Assembly: GCA_014529385.2 (NCBI GenBank)
Contig: CM043963.1
Coordinates: forward strand, 72,133,412 to 72,197,411
Direction: 5' to 3'
Length of the DNA stretch: 64,000 bases
Origin: Adiantum capillus-veneris
Taxonomy: Eukaryota > Streptophyta > Polypodiopsida > Polypodiales > Pteridaceae
The notes below the pieces were generated by a model. That model searched no databases. It saw only the letters and a list, made by a program, of their open reading frames with translations, and was not told the origin of the DNA. Each line of letters begins with the position of its first letter. The first letter of the stretch is position 1. The position numbers and the translations under genes are program-made. Shown here one piece after another: positions 33,901 through 44,245 of the stretch.

Positions 33901-34564
33901 AAGTCCGTGGGTAGTGGCAAACTCATAAGAAATTGGAAAAGTTCTTTTTGTTAAAATATAGGACTGTCTTCATTAGGCTTTGTTTGAAGGGCTGTATAAA
34001 AGAACCTGTGTATGAAATTAATACTGTTTGTATGTGTAAAACAATGTGATAGTAATTAAAAAACAAGTTAAAAAGTGTGAGTGTGGGGTGGAAAGTGGGG
34101 GATTGGCTCAGGTTGCCAGTCAAAGATGGGTGGTATCGATTAGTCTAGAAACTCTCCACTCCCTCTTATTAAGAGAAGTGAAAGCTATGGACCCAATTAG
34201 TCGGTACTTTTCAAAAGATTGCTAGATAGTTTAGACTAAGTCTCATATCATATTTATGGTTTATGGATGGCGGTCATGCCTCTTAAACGTGGGAAAAAAG
34301 GCGTTGTTTATAGATTCTAAATATGTCAATGGGATTTCATCTTTATGTTAGGGAGTAGTTTTTATTAGAAGCCTTGATTTATCGACCTGGCCTATGGTGT
34401 ATGACTCTTATAACCACAAACATGATGGATAGAGGACTTCCTCTCTTCTGTTGCTCGTATCTCTACTTTGTGGAAACGGAGTAGGGTGTCGTCAACGGAA
34501 AAGGAGAATAAAGGAAGGCCATCTATCAAGTCGCCCAAATCTTCTCGGGGTTGGGGACCTCATA
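33901..34564 (+). repeat. 5' LTR of D, segment 3
   Basis: Matches the end of the 3' LTR (37453-38145), from AAGTCCGTGGG to GGGGACCTCA, followed by the PBS. Confidence 0.9.
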
Positions 34565-34566
34565 AT

Positions 34567-34577
34567 TGGTATCAGAG
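34567..34577 (+). promoter_or_regulatory. Primer binding site of D (initiator tRNA-Met)
   Basis: TGGTATCAGAG shortly after the LTR end. If the 5' LTR originally ended CTCACA, as the 3' copy reads, a C-to-T change produced the present CTCATA and the spacer is the usual two bases. Confidence 0.9.
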
Positions 34578-34800
34578 TCTATGTTAAAAAGATTACTTCA
34601 AGCTTCCTTGTGTGTATGATTTTCTATACTCATAACTTGACTCGTAGGGATATCACATCATGCCGATTGATGTGTACCATAATTATGGTTGAAATCTCTA
34701 TTATGTATTCTCATGGAGAGATCTTTTGTAGAGTCCTATATGACATTTTGATGATTTTATGAAAAGAAGATGGAGTTATTTTTCTACAAAGGATTTGTTT

Positions 34801-35070
34801 GACTGGTTAAGTCATGAAAGTGAGTTTTTTTGGTGAATTGAATGAGCCATGACTGGTTAAGTCATGTGATGAGATAACTCATGGCTGGTTAAGTCATGTG
34901 ATTGAGATAATCATGACTGGTTAAGTCATGTGATTGAGTTTTGATGGACTGGATGAGTCATGATTGGTTAAATCATGTGACTGAGTTTTGATGGACTGGT
35001 TAAGTCAAGATTGGCTAAGTCATGTGATTGAGTTTTAATGAATCGGATAAGTAATGATTGGTTAAGTCAT
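34801..35070 (+). repeat. Hairpin array in D's leader
   Basis: CATGACTGGTTAAGTCATG (7-bp arms, 5-nt loop) repeats between PBS and gag. Clear copies: 34848-34866, 34880-34898 (one change), 34912-34930 and 34959-34977. Partial copies: 34801, 34995 and 35052. The copy at 34959 reads CATGATTGGTTAAATCATG, with matched changes in both arms so that pairing is kept. Confidence 0.85.
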
Positions 35071-35152
35071 ACGATTTCAAGAGCTGTTAGTGGGTTGGAT
35101 AAGTCCAAGTTTGAATAAAATACCCTATTGATTTGAATTATTATAAACATTG

Positions 35153-35935
35153 ATGTACACTCAGGGGAATCCTCAAATCACTTCTACGTTGGAAAACCCT
35201 CAGAATGATGCTATTTATATGGATATTCAAGAGAAGAAGTTGTTGCTCAAACAAATACAACCACCTTTATTCAAAGGAGAGGGTGATGATATTGAGAAAG
35301 ATGCGAAAGTATGGATCAAAGCTATGAATGATTACTTCTCTGCTGCAAGGACCACACCTGCTAATCAAGTGATGTTAGGGATGTTTCATCTCTTAGGGGA
35401 AGCAAAATTATGGTGGAAACAACATTGTTGTGATATAGGAGTATTAGAGAACTCTCAGAGTTGGTGGAAAATAAAACAAGCGGTGAAGGAAAGATACTTA
35501 CCCCCTGCCCATGAAGCGATAAAGATGAATGAGTTCTTTAGCTTGAAACAATACACTTTATCCTTGGAAGAGTACTACTCAACGTTTGTAAGGCTTAGAC
35601 GTTATGCACCATCAATGACCATAGAGCAGCAGGTAGCTCGCTTTTGTCAAGGTTTAAGAGAACCAATTAGCTCGCGATTGGAAGCCCTGAAGCCTACCCC
35701 TGTACAAGATGCTTTAGTACGAGCTAAACCTTTGATGAAGGAACAAGGGATTATAAGAAGAATTAAATAGAATCAAAGATTCAACGATAGACAACCACAA
35801 AGGGTTTATGCTGCTATTGCGCAAGATTCTCGGTGCTTGAATGTTCAATGCTTTGAATGTGGAGAGTTGGGGCATTATCGGAACAATTGTCCACGACTGA
35901 CTAATGAAGCAACAATAGCAAGTAAAGCAGACTAA
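35153..35935 (+). pseudogene. D: Gag (one premature stop), the only gene of D
   Basis: The start MYTQGNPQITSTLENPQ at 35153 is preferred, since the upstream frame has no better ATG. Gag core motifs: FKGEGDDIEKDAKVWIKAM, LGEAKLWWKQH, WKIKQAVKERYLPP and FCQGLREPISSRLEAL. A TAG at 35768-35770 interrupts the frame (probably CAG). The same frame continues to a CCHC zinc knuckle CFECGELGHYRNNC (about 35854-35895) and stops at about 35935. The 3' LTR follows within about 110 bp, so there is no pol. Confidence 0.85.
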
Positions 35936-36029
35936 AGACATCACCCTTTTTGACATAATGATGGTCGCTAGCAATTAGAGTAGGAGTATCCTCACTTTTC
36001 CTCGAGATGAGAAGATCTCGAATCCCTAA

Positions 36030-36040
36030 GTTGGGAAGAT
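36030..36040 (+). promoter_or_regulatory. Polypurine tract of D
   Basis: Purine-rich GTTGGGAAGAT directly before the 3' LTR start. Confidence 0.6.
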
Positions 36041-36674
36041 TGTAATGTACTCAATAGTTTTCAATAAAAGTAATTCATTTACTTTGCAAATATTTGAGGT
36101 TTGCATTTTATTAAGTCAAAGAGTATTCTAATGGAACGATCGAATAAAAAATCAGACTTCAGAACTATTAATTATGACCCTTATTCACTTAAAAACAATA
36201 GGTTGATGAGAAAACTTAAGCCTCAAGTCTATTTCTAAAGGTAAGAGTTGACCTTTAAGAAACATGGAGTAATTTTAGGAAAGGAAGAGTATTTTTAGGA
36301 AAGAAAGAGGAAGGAGTTAAGTTTAGAGTTCTTGTTTTAGGAGCCAAGCTTCTTTTAAAATTGGAGAATCAAAATTGCACATCAAAATTCGTGTCCGAAA
36401 AAGAAAATATCTTTTTTAAACAACCACGAACGTACGCGAACTTATCTCTTTTTGCTTCCCTCTATTCTTAGCTGGATTTGAGAGCTTATATAAAGACCCC
36501 TCTCCCTTCACTTTGAAGACACAGACACACACTCTCAAAAGTGGAAGCTCTCTTGCCTTGACGTCGGAGTTACCTTCTCTCCCTCAAGCTCTCTCCATCA
36601 AGCTCTTACCTTCAAGCCATCTCTATCTCCAAGTCTTCTCTACCTTCATCGTGTTGCCCTTCGGATTCTTGAGT

Positions 36675-36718
<44 letters not shown>

Positions 36719-38145
36719 TTTTCTCTACATCGATATGATGGCCCCGAAGCGAGTGACTCGAAGCTCGAAGGATGTTCATGTCGTTCCTCCTTCATGGAAG
36801 GTGCAAAAGAAGATATCATCTACTCCAATCATCACTCAAGCGGAGGTATCGACTCCGAAAGAAGGTGAAATCGTCCAACCTCAAACACGACAGGTAATCA
36901 AACATATTGCTAATCCGGTAAGAGAAATTTATAATTCTACATTACTATTCATGTTGACTTGGGAATCTAAGCATAGGTATTCTCTTAAACCGTCCAAGAA
37001 ACGTGAGCCTATCACAAGAAACAAGCATATGTTTTCATAGATTAGCGAAAGGACTGTTTGATAAATTATCAATGTTTGTTAAATTGTTATTGTTTGTTAA
37101 GTTGATACTGATTGATATGAAGAGGTGGTTGATCATGTTTGAAGAATCATTTAAAGAGAAGAATTATTGAAAGAATATCTTTTGTTCCTCACGGGTAGCG
37201 AGATGATTTCGCCGGTTAGCAGAGATTAAGCTGAGGTTATTGGCTCTCTTTTGTTCCTCACGGTTAGCGGGATGTCTTGCAGGTAGCGGGTTGCTTGGCG
37301 GTTAGCAAGATGCCTCGTGGGTAGCGGGATGCCTGGCAGTTAGCAAGATGCCTTGTGGGTAGCGGGATGCCTCGCGGTTAGCGAGATGGGAAGGTTGCGC
37401 AATTCGCGGTTAGCGAATAAATCCTTTGCAAAGGCTCTATTGGTTAGATAGAGAAAGTCCGTGGGTAGCAGCAAACTCGTAAGAAATTGGAAAAGTTTTT
37501 TTTGTTAGAATATAGGATTGTCTTCATTATGCCTTGTTTGAATTATTTTGGTATTGTTTGAAGGGCTGTATAAAAGAACCTGAGTCTGAAATTAATTAAG
37601 GAACACTGTGTGTATGTGTAAAACAATGTTATAGTAATTAGAAAACAAGTTAAAAAGTGTGAGTGTGGGGTGGAAAGTGGAGGCTGGCTCAGGTTGGCAG
37701 TCAAGGATGGGTGGTCTCAATTAGTCAAGAAACTCTCCACTCCCTCCTATTAAGAGAAGTGAAAGCTATGGACCCAATTAGTTGGTACTTTCCACAAGAT
37801 TACTAGTTAGTTTAGACTAAGTCTCATATCATATTTATGGTTTATGGATGGCGACCGTGCCTCTTAAACGTGGGGAAAAAGGCGTTATTTATGGATTTTA
37901 AATATGTCAATCAGATTTCATCTTTATGTTAGGGAGTAGTTTTCATTAGAAGCCTTGATTTATCGGCCTGGCCTGTGGCGTATGACCCTTATAACCACGA
38001 ACATGATGGATAGAGGAATTCTTCTGTTCTGTTGCTCGTGTCTCTACTTTGTGGAAATGGAGTAGGGTGTCATCAACGAAAAAGGAGAATAAAGGAAGGC
38101 CATCTATCAAGTCGTCCCAATCTTCTCGGGGTTGGGGACCTCACA
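36041..38145 (+). repeat. 3' LTR of D (intact, about 2.1 kb)
   Basis: Uninterrupted copy that made it possible to stitch the three 5' LTR pieces together. It has TATATAAAG at 36486-36494, (CT)n at about 36677-36716, and a GGTTAGC/GGGATGCC minisatellite at about 37258-37400. The end is 38143 or 38145 depending on the exact terminus. A small ORF (36738 on) begins MAPKRVTRSSKDVHVVPP and is shared in part with the 5' LTR, but is truncated there. Confidence 0.9.
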
Positions 38146-38870
38146 CAATGGAAGCATGTAGTCAACCCCATGAAGAAGGAGCCTGCAAGGGGGTCAGTGA
38201 GAGTCTTATCTTTGAACGAGCTACCTGATATATGCCCTACCATGGATGCATGGCATAAGAGAAAGTGCATTGGAGAGGCTTATATTGATGGAGGTGCACA
38301 TGTATGTGTTATTACTCAAGCTTGTGTATCAAAGTTGGGATTCAACATGGTGAAGAATTCAAGTTTTCGCATAAAGCTTGCCAACTAATCAAGGGTACGG
38401 TGCTTGGGAGTTATAAAGGACTTGGAGGTGGATTTATTTGATATTAAAGTGCTGTTCAATTGCCATGTTATGCCCGTGGGTATTGGTGCTTTCCCTCTCA
38501 TCCTTGGAAGACCATGGTTACAAGCAACCAAAGCTATACACGATTGGGGACATGGTACCATCACTCTCTACAATAGAAGGGGTGACAAGAAGAGGTTTGA
38601 TATGGTGAGCAAGCAATCTTTGGATGCTGATTTAGATGAGAAAAGTGATGAAGAAGAGTACTCAAGTGAAGAAGAAGTCAATGGGGATGATGGCAGTGAA
38701 GTGGAAGATAGCAGCGATAGTTTTCCTCCTTGTTTCTTAAAGAAGAGCATGATGAGAAACAAAGATTTCTTGGCCTTATGGAGAATGAGGATATCTCTGG
38801 TACTTATGAGAAAATTGAAGAGCTGATACAGCCCGAAGTTCAACCTAATGTCAAACAGGAGCTGATATAA
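38146..38870 (+). pseudogene. E: protease domain
   Basis: Retropepsin of a Ty3 element: GEAYIDGGAHVCVITQACVS (D-G-G in place of D-[ST]-G), then after a stop LPLILGRPWLQ-type text (FPLILGRPWLQATKAIHDWG), followed by an acidic linker with runs of Asp, Glu and Ser. TAA after KLAN and a later TAA fit CAA codons. It matches B's protease in order. It cleaves the Gag-Pol precursor in functional elements; not functional here. Confidence 0.8.
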
Positions 38871-40231
38871 GGTATGTTGTCTCCTGACTTGACTAGTCAT
38901 GCAAAGGGTGAGTACCTACATATGATACAACAATTTCCCCATTTATTCATCACTTCTTATGAGGAAGTTAGAGGCTTTAAGGGAGAGGAAATTCACATTC
39001 CAATCAAGGAAGGAGCTCATTATGTATGCCAAAAGCTAAGGAGAATGGGAGAGGTACAACTTAATGCTTTAAAGAAAGAAGTAGACAAGCTTCTTGAAGC
39101 AGGTTTCATATGTCCTTTGAGTACTGCAGAATGGGTGAGTCCTGTTGTTGCCACACCCAAGAAGGATGGAAAGTGGAGGATATGTGTTGATTTTAAGCCT
39201 CTAAATGCAGTCATAAAGAGGGATCAATATCCTCTTCCTTTCATAGATGACATACTTGATTCTATTGCAGGGCATGAGACGTATAGTGTATGTGATGGAT
39301 TCTCTAGATATTTTCATCTCACCTTGGCTTTAGAAGATCAAAAGAAGACCACATTTATCACACCATGGGGATGCTTTTGTTATTTGTGCTTCCTTTTGGT
39401 CTTATGAATGGCTATGCGTGGTATCAAAAGCGAGTCAATAAGGTGTTCTCTCCATTTCTTGGCAATTTTGTGAAGGATCTTATTGATGACTTTTGTGTTT
39501 ATAGCTCTAGAAAGGATAATTGTGCAAAGCTTGGAATGGCATTGAAGAAATATGATGAAAGTGGAGGTCAACTCAACCCAAAGAAATGTCATCTTGCTCA
39601 ACCAAGAGTGAAGTTTTTGGGGCATATGGTCTCAAAGAATGGGATTGAAGAGGATCCTAACAAAGTGAAGGCTTTGGTGCTCCTCCCATCACCTAAGGAT
39701 ACAAAACAACTTGCTACTTTCATTCAAAAGGTGAAGTATATGGCAAAGTTCATTCCTTTGTACTCTCAACTTCTTTATCCTCTACAGCAAGTAGCAAGGT
39801 TGGATCCTCTACAATGGACAAATGAATATGAAGAAGTCTTTCAAGGTATCAAGGAGGTTCTTGGTTCTTTTCCTACTATGCAAGCTCCTAATTGGGATTA
39901 GGAGTTTTATGTGAATCCATCAGTAGGTGAGGATGCCATTGGAGCTATGCTTCTTCAAAGAGGTAACAACTCCCACTACATGAAGCCTATCTATTGTGCT
40001 AGTAGGGTGAATCTAGAGGTGGAAAGAGGCTATGCTGACGTGGAACTCATTATGGTGAGTGCGATTTATACATGTAGAAGGTTTAGGCGCTACCTTCTCC
40101 CTAAACCATTCACATTCCTCACTAGCTACACTCTTCTACCTCAATTGGTGAATAGCCCTACTTTGTCAAAGAGGCTCATGAAGTGGATTGTGGAGTTACA
40201 GGAATTCCAATTCTCTTTTCTTGTTGAGTAG
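38871..40231 (+). pseudogene. E: reverse transcriptase and first RNase H
   Basis: RT motifs in order: LKKEVDKLLEAGFICPL, AEWVSPVVATPKKDGKWRIC, YPLPFIDDILD, then a frameshift near 39370, LPFGLMN and the catalytic DLIDDFCVYSSRKD. The connection domain GQLNPKKCHLAQPRVKFLGH follows. TAG at 39899-39901 replaces Gln before EFYVNPSVGEDAIGAMLLQ, the start of the gypsy RNase H, which runs to TAG 40229-40231 (again Gln). Sequence identity with B is moderate and the order is the same. Confidence 0.85.
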
Positions 40232-40337
40232 AGTACAAGGGATACATTGGATGATTTGATTACTTATAAGGAAATCCCTCTTCTTCTTAAGGAGGACACG
40301 GTGAAGAAGCAACACTTGGAAGCTCCTGACATAGACA

Positions 40338-40700
40338 ATGCCTATCTATTGTTTTTTAATGGCGCGTAGGAAAGCACATGGTGAAGCTTCAGGAGGTGTT
40401 GTAATTTATGATCCTCAAGGTGCTTTGGTAACTAAAAGGAGTTGGAAGCTTACAACACAAAGCAACAATGAAGTTGACTATGCTACTTTGGAGAAAGGTC
40501 TCAACCTTTGCCTTGAGCTTGGCATCCATCGTGTGAGTGTAAGAGGTGATGCTCTTTTGGTGGTTAAGAAAGTACTTGGGGTGTGGAAAACTAAGAATCC
40601 AAGGTTGAAAAATATGTGTTTTTAAGTGAAGAATTTGCTTAAGCATTTTGAAGCTTAGAGTTTAAGGCATGTAAACAAGTCTCAAAATGAAGAAGCACAT
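40338..40700 (+). pseudogene. E: second RNase H domain
   Basis: Frameshifted start (LFFNGA, then RRKAHGEASGGVVIYDPQG), then QSNNEVDYATLEKGL and VRGDALLVVKKVLGVW: the additional RNase H as in B. The first Asp appears as Asn and the conserved E as V-D, so it would be inactive. A TAG near 40655 sits where Trp is expected. Confidence 0.75.
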
Positions 40701-40727
40701 GGTGCAACACAGGCTTCAATTGGACAA

Positions 40728-42019
40728 TTGTATGTGGTAAGGGTTGATTGTCCTCTTTATTTGGGAAGGGAAGCTTTAGAGAGGGAGGAAGGGTTTCTAC
40801 AAACATGTATGCTTCCATTAGAGTTGGAGAAGTCAAAAAAGTATGCCTTCCTATGCCGTGCCAAAAGGTATGTGCTACTTGGTGATGCATTATATATGAA
40901 GGGGACTGATCTTGTGATGAGAAAAGTTCCTTGGAAAGAGGAAATTTACAAAATTTTAGAGGAGAATCATAAGGGTTCTTGTGGTGGTCACTTTGCTTCA
41001 AAGATTACTTTGTGTAAAGTCTTGCAGGAGGGGTATGTGTGGCCAAGCATTCAACGTGATGTTCATCATTGGTGCAAGTCTTGTAAAGAGTGTCAAAGCA
41101 TGGAAAATAGGGTTCTCAAATCAAAAAATAGAGACACTATTGTGGCTTATGATGTGTTTGAGAAGTGGGGTATTGATGCAATAGGTCCTCTACCTATGAC
41201 AGCTAGGGGCAAATGTTACATACTTACTGCTATTGACTATCTATCCGGGTGGGCCGAAGCCAAAGCTGTTAAGCACATCACGAGAAAAGATATTTGCTGC
41301 AAATTTTGTATGCCATTGGAGTTACTTTTTGACAAGGGTCCAGGTTTTAGGGGAGAGCTGGTGGATTATCTATGTGAGAAGCTTCATGTGCATAGCAGGT
41401 TTACTACTCCATATTATCTCCAATGCAATGGAATGAATGAAAGGTTTAATGGAGAGCTCATAAGGATGCTTACAAAGATGACAAGAAACAATGTGAAGAC
41501 TTGGGATTTAGAGCTACCTTGTGCTCTATGGGCTTACATGACTGCCATCAAATCAGGTACTGGTTTCTCTCCCTTCCATCTAGTTTTTGGCAAAGAGGCT
41601 TTACTTCCTATTGAGGTGGAGATACCAGCTTTGAAGACGATGATAAACCTTGAAGAAGAGCCCAATGATGTATTCAAGGAAAGGCTTCTATATTTGTAAT
41701 TCGGTTGTTGGGTTTTGAGCATTATGAGCAGGTCTTGAAGAATAATCAAGCAAAGGAAAATGAGAAGGTGAAGGACAAGTACATCAAGAAGGGTGACATG
41801 GTGCTTCATTACAATAGTAAGTTTGATAGAACTTTTCAAAAGAAGTTTCAAATCAAGTGGCAAGGTCCTTTCTTGGTCTTAAACAGGTTTCCAAATGGCA
41901 CATATCAGCTTGTTGACTTGGATGGTACCCCACATAAAGCATGTGTGAATGACTACATGTTGAAGAAGTATATTGCAAGGTTGATGACTGTGATTGAGGA
42001 TGAATCTTCTTTTGAATAA
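40728..42019 (+). pseudogene. E: integrase (frameshift near 41697)
   Basis: The zinc domain HKGSCGGHF...WCKSCKECQ is complete. Core: WGIDAIGPLP, LFDKGPGF (second acidic position kept, but D-K-G where D-N-G is usual) and NGMNERFNG. The C-terminal part after the frameshift has KKGDMVLHYNSKFDR and IKWQGPFLVLNRFPNGTYQL. The pre-integrase segment begins about 40728. Not functional as it stands. Confidence 0.85.
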
Positions 42020-42250
42020 TTTTCTGATCATGTGGCTTAGGATGAAGATGAAGTGAAGACTCCCTCATGTGGTTTACAAGATCTCTTTTGTGCTGTTGAT
42101 CATGAATGATCAACAACCACATGAATGATCTCTTTTGTGCTATTGATCATGAATGATCATGTGGATAAGGATGAAGATGAAGTGAAGACTCCCTCATGTG
42201 GTTTACAGGATCTCTTTTGTGCTGTTGATCATGAATGATCTAGCAGGCTG
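42020..42250 (+). repeat. Palindrome-bearing tandem repeat at E's 3' end
   Basis: Two to three copies of a roughly 70-140-bp unit containing GATGAAGATGAAGTGAAGAC and CTCTTTTGTGCTGTTGATCA. It includes GTTGATCATGAATGATCAAC at 42095-42114 (9-bp arms, 2-nt centre). Similar palindromes are near 42152 and 42221. It lies between the integrase stop and the PPT. Confidence 0.8.
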
Positions 42251-42265
42251 GGGTGTGGCAAACTA

Positions 42266-43139
42266 TGTTGGGTGCATTTTTGACACCCCATTTTTTGTAA
42301 ATTTGTACATACGGACATGATGTCCGATGTCAAAAATGTATGTGGGCTTTCTTTTTGTGGGGTTTTTTGCTTGCTTTAGCAAGCACATATACATGCACTG
42401 CAAGTTGCTAGTCTAGTGACAGCTGTCAGGCTACTGTAAGTGCCCGTTAGTGAGTTTTATGAAGTGTGACTTGTATATAACTTAAACTCATGTAAAAAAT
42501 TAAAAAAATTCAGTCGAAATCCAAAAGATTGCAGGTTTGATCTCGTTGTGCCTCCTTGATGGTTTCTATTGCAGTTTTTACCCCCCGCCTTGCCTACTCT
42601 ACGTGTAATCGTACTGGGATAGCTCTCTGTTCACATCAATTTTGCATGTAGCAGCGTGTAGATCCAAATTTTGTCATCTTATGCTTTCTTGATAGTAATT
42701 TTTCAAGATTTATCTCAAGCTTTAAAGTGACCCAATTGAAGTTATGCTTATCAGGTTACGACTAGTTCTTTGCAGGGTTATGGCTATGGCAGCCTAGTGG
42801 CAAATTGTGTGCAGATAGATTGGGAGGGCATGTAGCTATGAATTGTTGAATTGATGTTGAAGTTGGATTTGTGATGTTCAATTATGAAAGGGGAGGCCCT
42901 TATCTTCATATTCATTGGTCGCTGTGTGCTGTAAATCCATGCTTTGGTAGGGTTTTGCTCCTATGTGACATAGTCTCTTGGGTGGGGCGATGGCCAATAA
43001 ATTCCCTAGGGGACTACTCTTGTTGGACTTGTGGTGTTTCAAAGGGATTTTACAAAGCTTTTTGTGTTCTTGTAGTGCTCTTTCAACGCTCTTGGGTGAC
43101 ATTGCTATAAAGGTGTTCCAGTTTTCTTGTTTCCCAACA
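42266..43139 (+). repeat. 3' LTR of E
   Basis: Begins TGTTGGG and ends CCCAACA, a perfect 7-bp terminal inverted repeat, 874 bp, preceded by the purine-rich GGCTGGGGTGTGGCAAACTA. A possible TATA box TATATAA is at 42474-42480. The 5' copy was deleted. Directly downstream, A's LTR sequence resumes. Confidence 0.85.
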
Positions 43140-43573
43140 ACGCGTAGTTGCGAATCTCAACAAAACTAACAATGCTTACACTTAAATGAAAGAGCAAAGA
43201 GAGAGGAACACAATGCAAGTTTCAAAACTGAAAACAGATTACCCAATCAATAGTTGCGATGATTACAAGTTGGAGCTTCGTGGTCGCTTGAGCATACATA
43301 CAATAGAGCTCTTTTCTTCTCTAAAGATAAGCCCCCTTTCGCATTAAAGTTATTGACCTTTCTACCTAGGGCATTCTAAATGGCCAATGGATGACTCGCA
43401 TGGACCTTCACAAATATCATTACAACATTACAACTCAGGGAATTGATCCACTACTCTGGACTCAGGATTACACAGAGTATTACTACACTAGCTTGGAAGA
43501 CTAAAAGAGTACAAATGTGGTGTCCGGCTACGTGTCCGGCCAGGTGGGCACCTATTCAGTCTGTCTCTTAACA
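43140..43573 (-). repeat. 5' LTR of A, outer part
   Basis: Copy of 152-580. It ends TAACA, followed directly by copia coding sequence (element H), so 43573 is A's right end. Confidence 0.9.
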
Positions 43574-44245
43574 GCTGGACTCTGCTCTCTTTGGAGAAAT
43601 AATAGTATCTTGCACTTGAGGATTAGGTGCAACACTACTGAACCGAGTTGGTTGGGAGCCATATTCTCAAAATGAGCGCGTCTGTACTCAACTTCTTTAA
43701 TGGGCTTCTTGTGCATTTTTGATTCATTGAAAATCACATGTAAGCTACGAATGACTTTGCGAGATTTTGGGTGCCAGGTGATAGCCCATCTCTCCATTTG
43801 CACCATAGCCGATAAAAATACATTTGTGTGACCTGGGATCTAGCTTGCAACAAAGTTCTTTGGGCACATGTGCATATTCCTTATATCCAAAGACATGTAA
43901 ATACTCATAGCTTGGCATTTTCCCAGTCCATATTTCCTATGGAATTTTGAAATTCAAAGGAGGAACTAGGTGACCTGTTCATGATGTGCACTGCTCTTAA
44001 AACAGATTCCCCCAAAACTCTGGAGTAAGCCTCACCATAGAAATCATAGAGATAACTCGCTCTTGAATAATGAGATTCATTCTTATAGCTATCCCATTTT
44101 GTGCAGGTGTGTATGGAGCAGTAAACTGCCGACAAATGCCTCTTTGATTGCAAAAATCCTTGAACTCCGTGGAGATGTATTCTCCACCATTGTTCGTTCA
44201 AAAAGCTTTGAGATTTTTTCCTTATTGGTTCTCAACCATGGCGAG
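43574..44245 (-). pseudogene. Element H: copia integrase and integrase-RT linker fragment
   Basis: Minus-strand translation gives copia integrase core text in several frames: TNNGGEYIS, FNQRG-like linker, FTAPYTPAQNGIA, then a later segment ending YHLAPKISK and VIFNESKMHKKPIKEVEYRR, typical of the region between integrase and RT. Many frameshifts. It is cut on the right by element G's LTR at 44246 and on the left by A's LTR at 43573. It is therefore the old target into which both inserted; the rest of H is not in this window. Confidence 0.75.

Larger units (their letters stand above)
10819..38145 (+). mobile_element. Element D: gag-only LTR retrotransposon, 5' LTR hosting two insertions
   Basis: The LTRs begin TGTAATGTAC and end GGGGACCTCA. 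The 5' LTR is in three pieces (10819-12063, 26076-26128, 33901-34564) because P2 and C inserted in it; the 3' LTR is intact (36041-38143 or 38145). The internal region is only about 1.48 kb: PBS, hairpin-array leader, one gag with a zinc knuckle, PPT. It has no protease, RT or integrase, so it fits the TR-GAG class of non-autonomous elements. Flanks GGCAA (left) and CACAA (right) give at best an imperfect target-site duplication, but E's reading frame joins cleanly across the insertion. Confidence 0.85.
10525..43139 (+). mobile_element. Element E: Ty3/gypsy element with dual RNase H, interrupted by element D, 5' end deleted
   Basis: Plus-strand parts are a gag-end fragment (10526-10818), then after D protease (38146-38870), reverse transcriptase with RNase H (38871-40231), second RNase H (40338-40625), integrase (40728-42019), a palindrome-rich 3' repeat, PPT and 3' LTR (42266-43139). 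The gag end reads into protease across D: KLKRQ before and WKHV after in one frame. E lies in A's 5' LTR; the matching point in A's intact 3' LTR is about base 149. The 5' LTR, PBS and most of gag are missing. Confidence 0.85.
1..43573 (-). mobile_element. Element A: non-autonomous Ty3/gypsy-type LTR retrotransposon, interrupted by element E
   Basis: Minus-strand element. In transcription order it shows a split 5' LTR (43573-43140 and 10524-10186), a PBS (10184-10167), a 2.7-kb leader with a palindrome array, gag (7490-5184), protease plus second protease-like domain (4959-3151), Trp-repeat tail (2954-2427), PPT (594-581) and a 3' LTR that runs off the window (580-1). Bases 152-580 and 43140-43573 are clear copies of each other and both end in TAACA; this shows that E and everything inside it lie in A's 5' LTR. 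No reverse transcriptase, RNase H or integrase is present, so A would depend on enzymes from another element. All frames carry stops. The left terminus lies outside the window, so the target-site duplication cannot be seen. Confidence 0.85.

Noticed and set aside
38143-38148. Perfect target-site duplication for element D
   Set aside because: The flanks GGCAA and CACAA agree only in the last three bases; I report the boundary from LTR termini and from E's rejoined frame instead.
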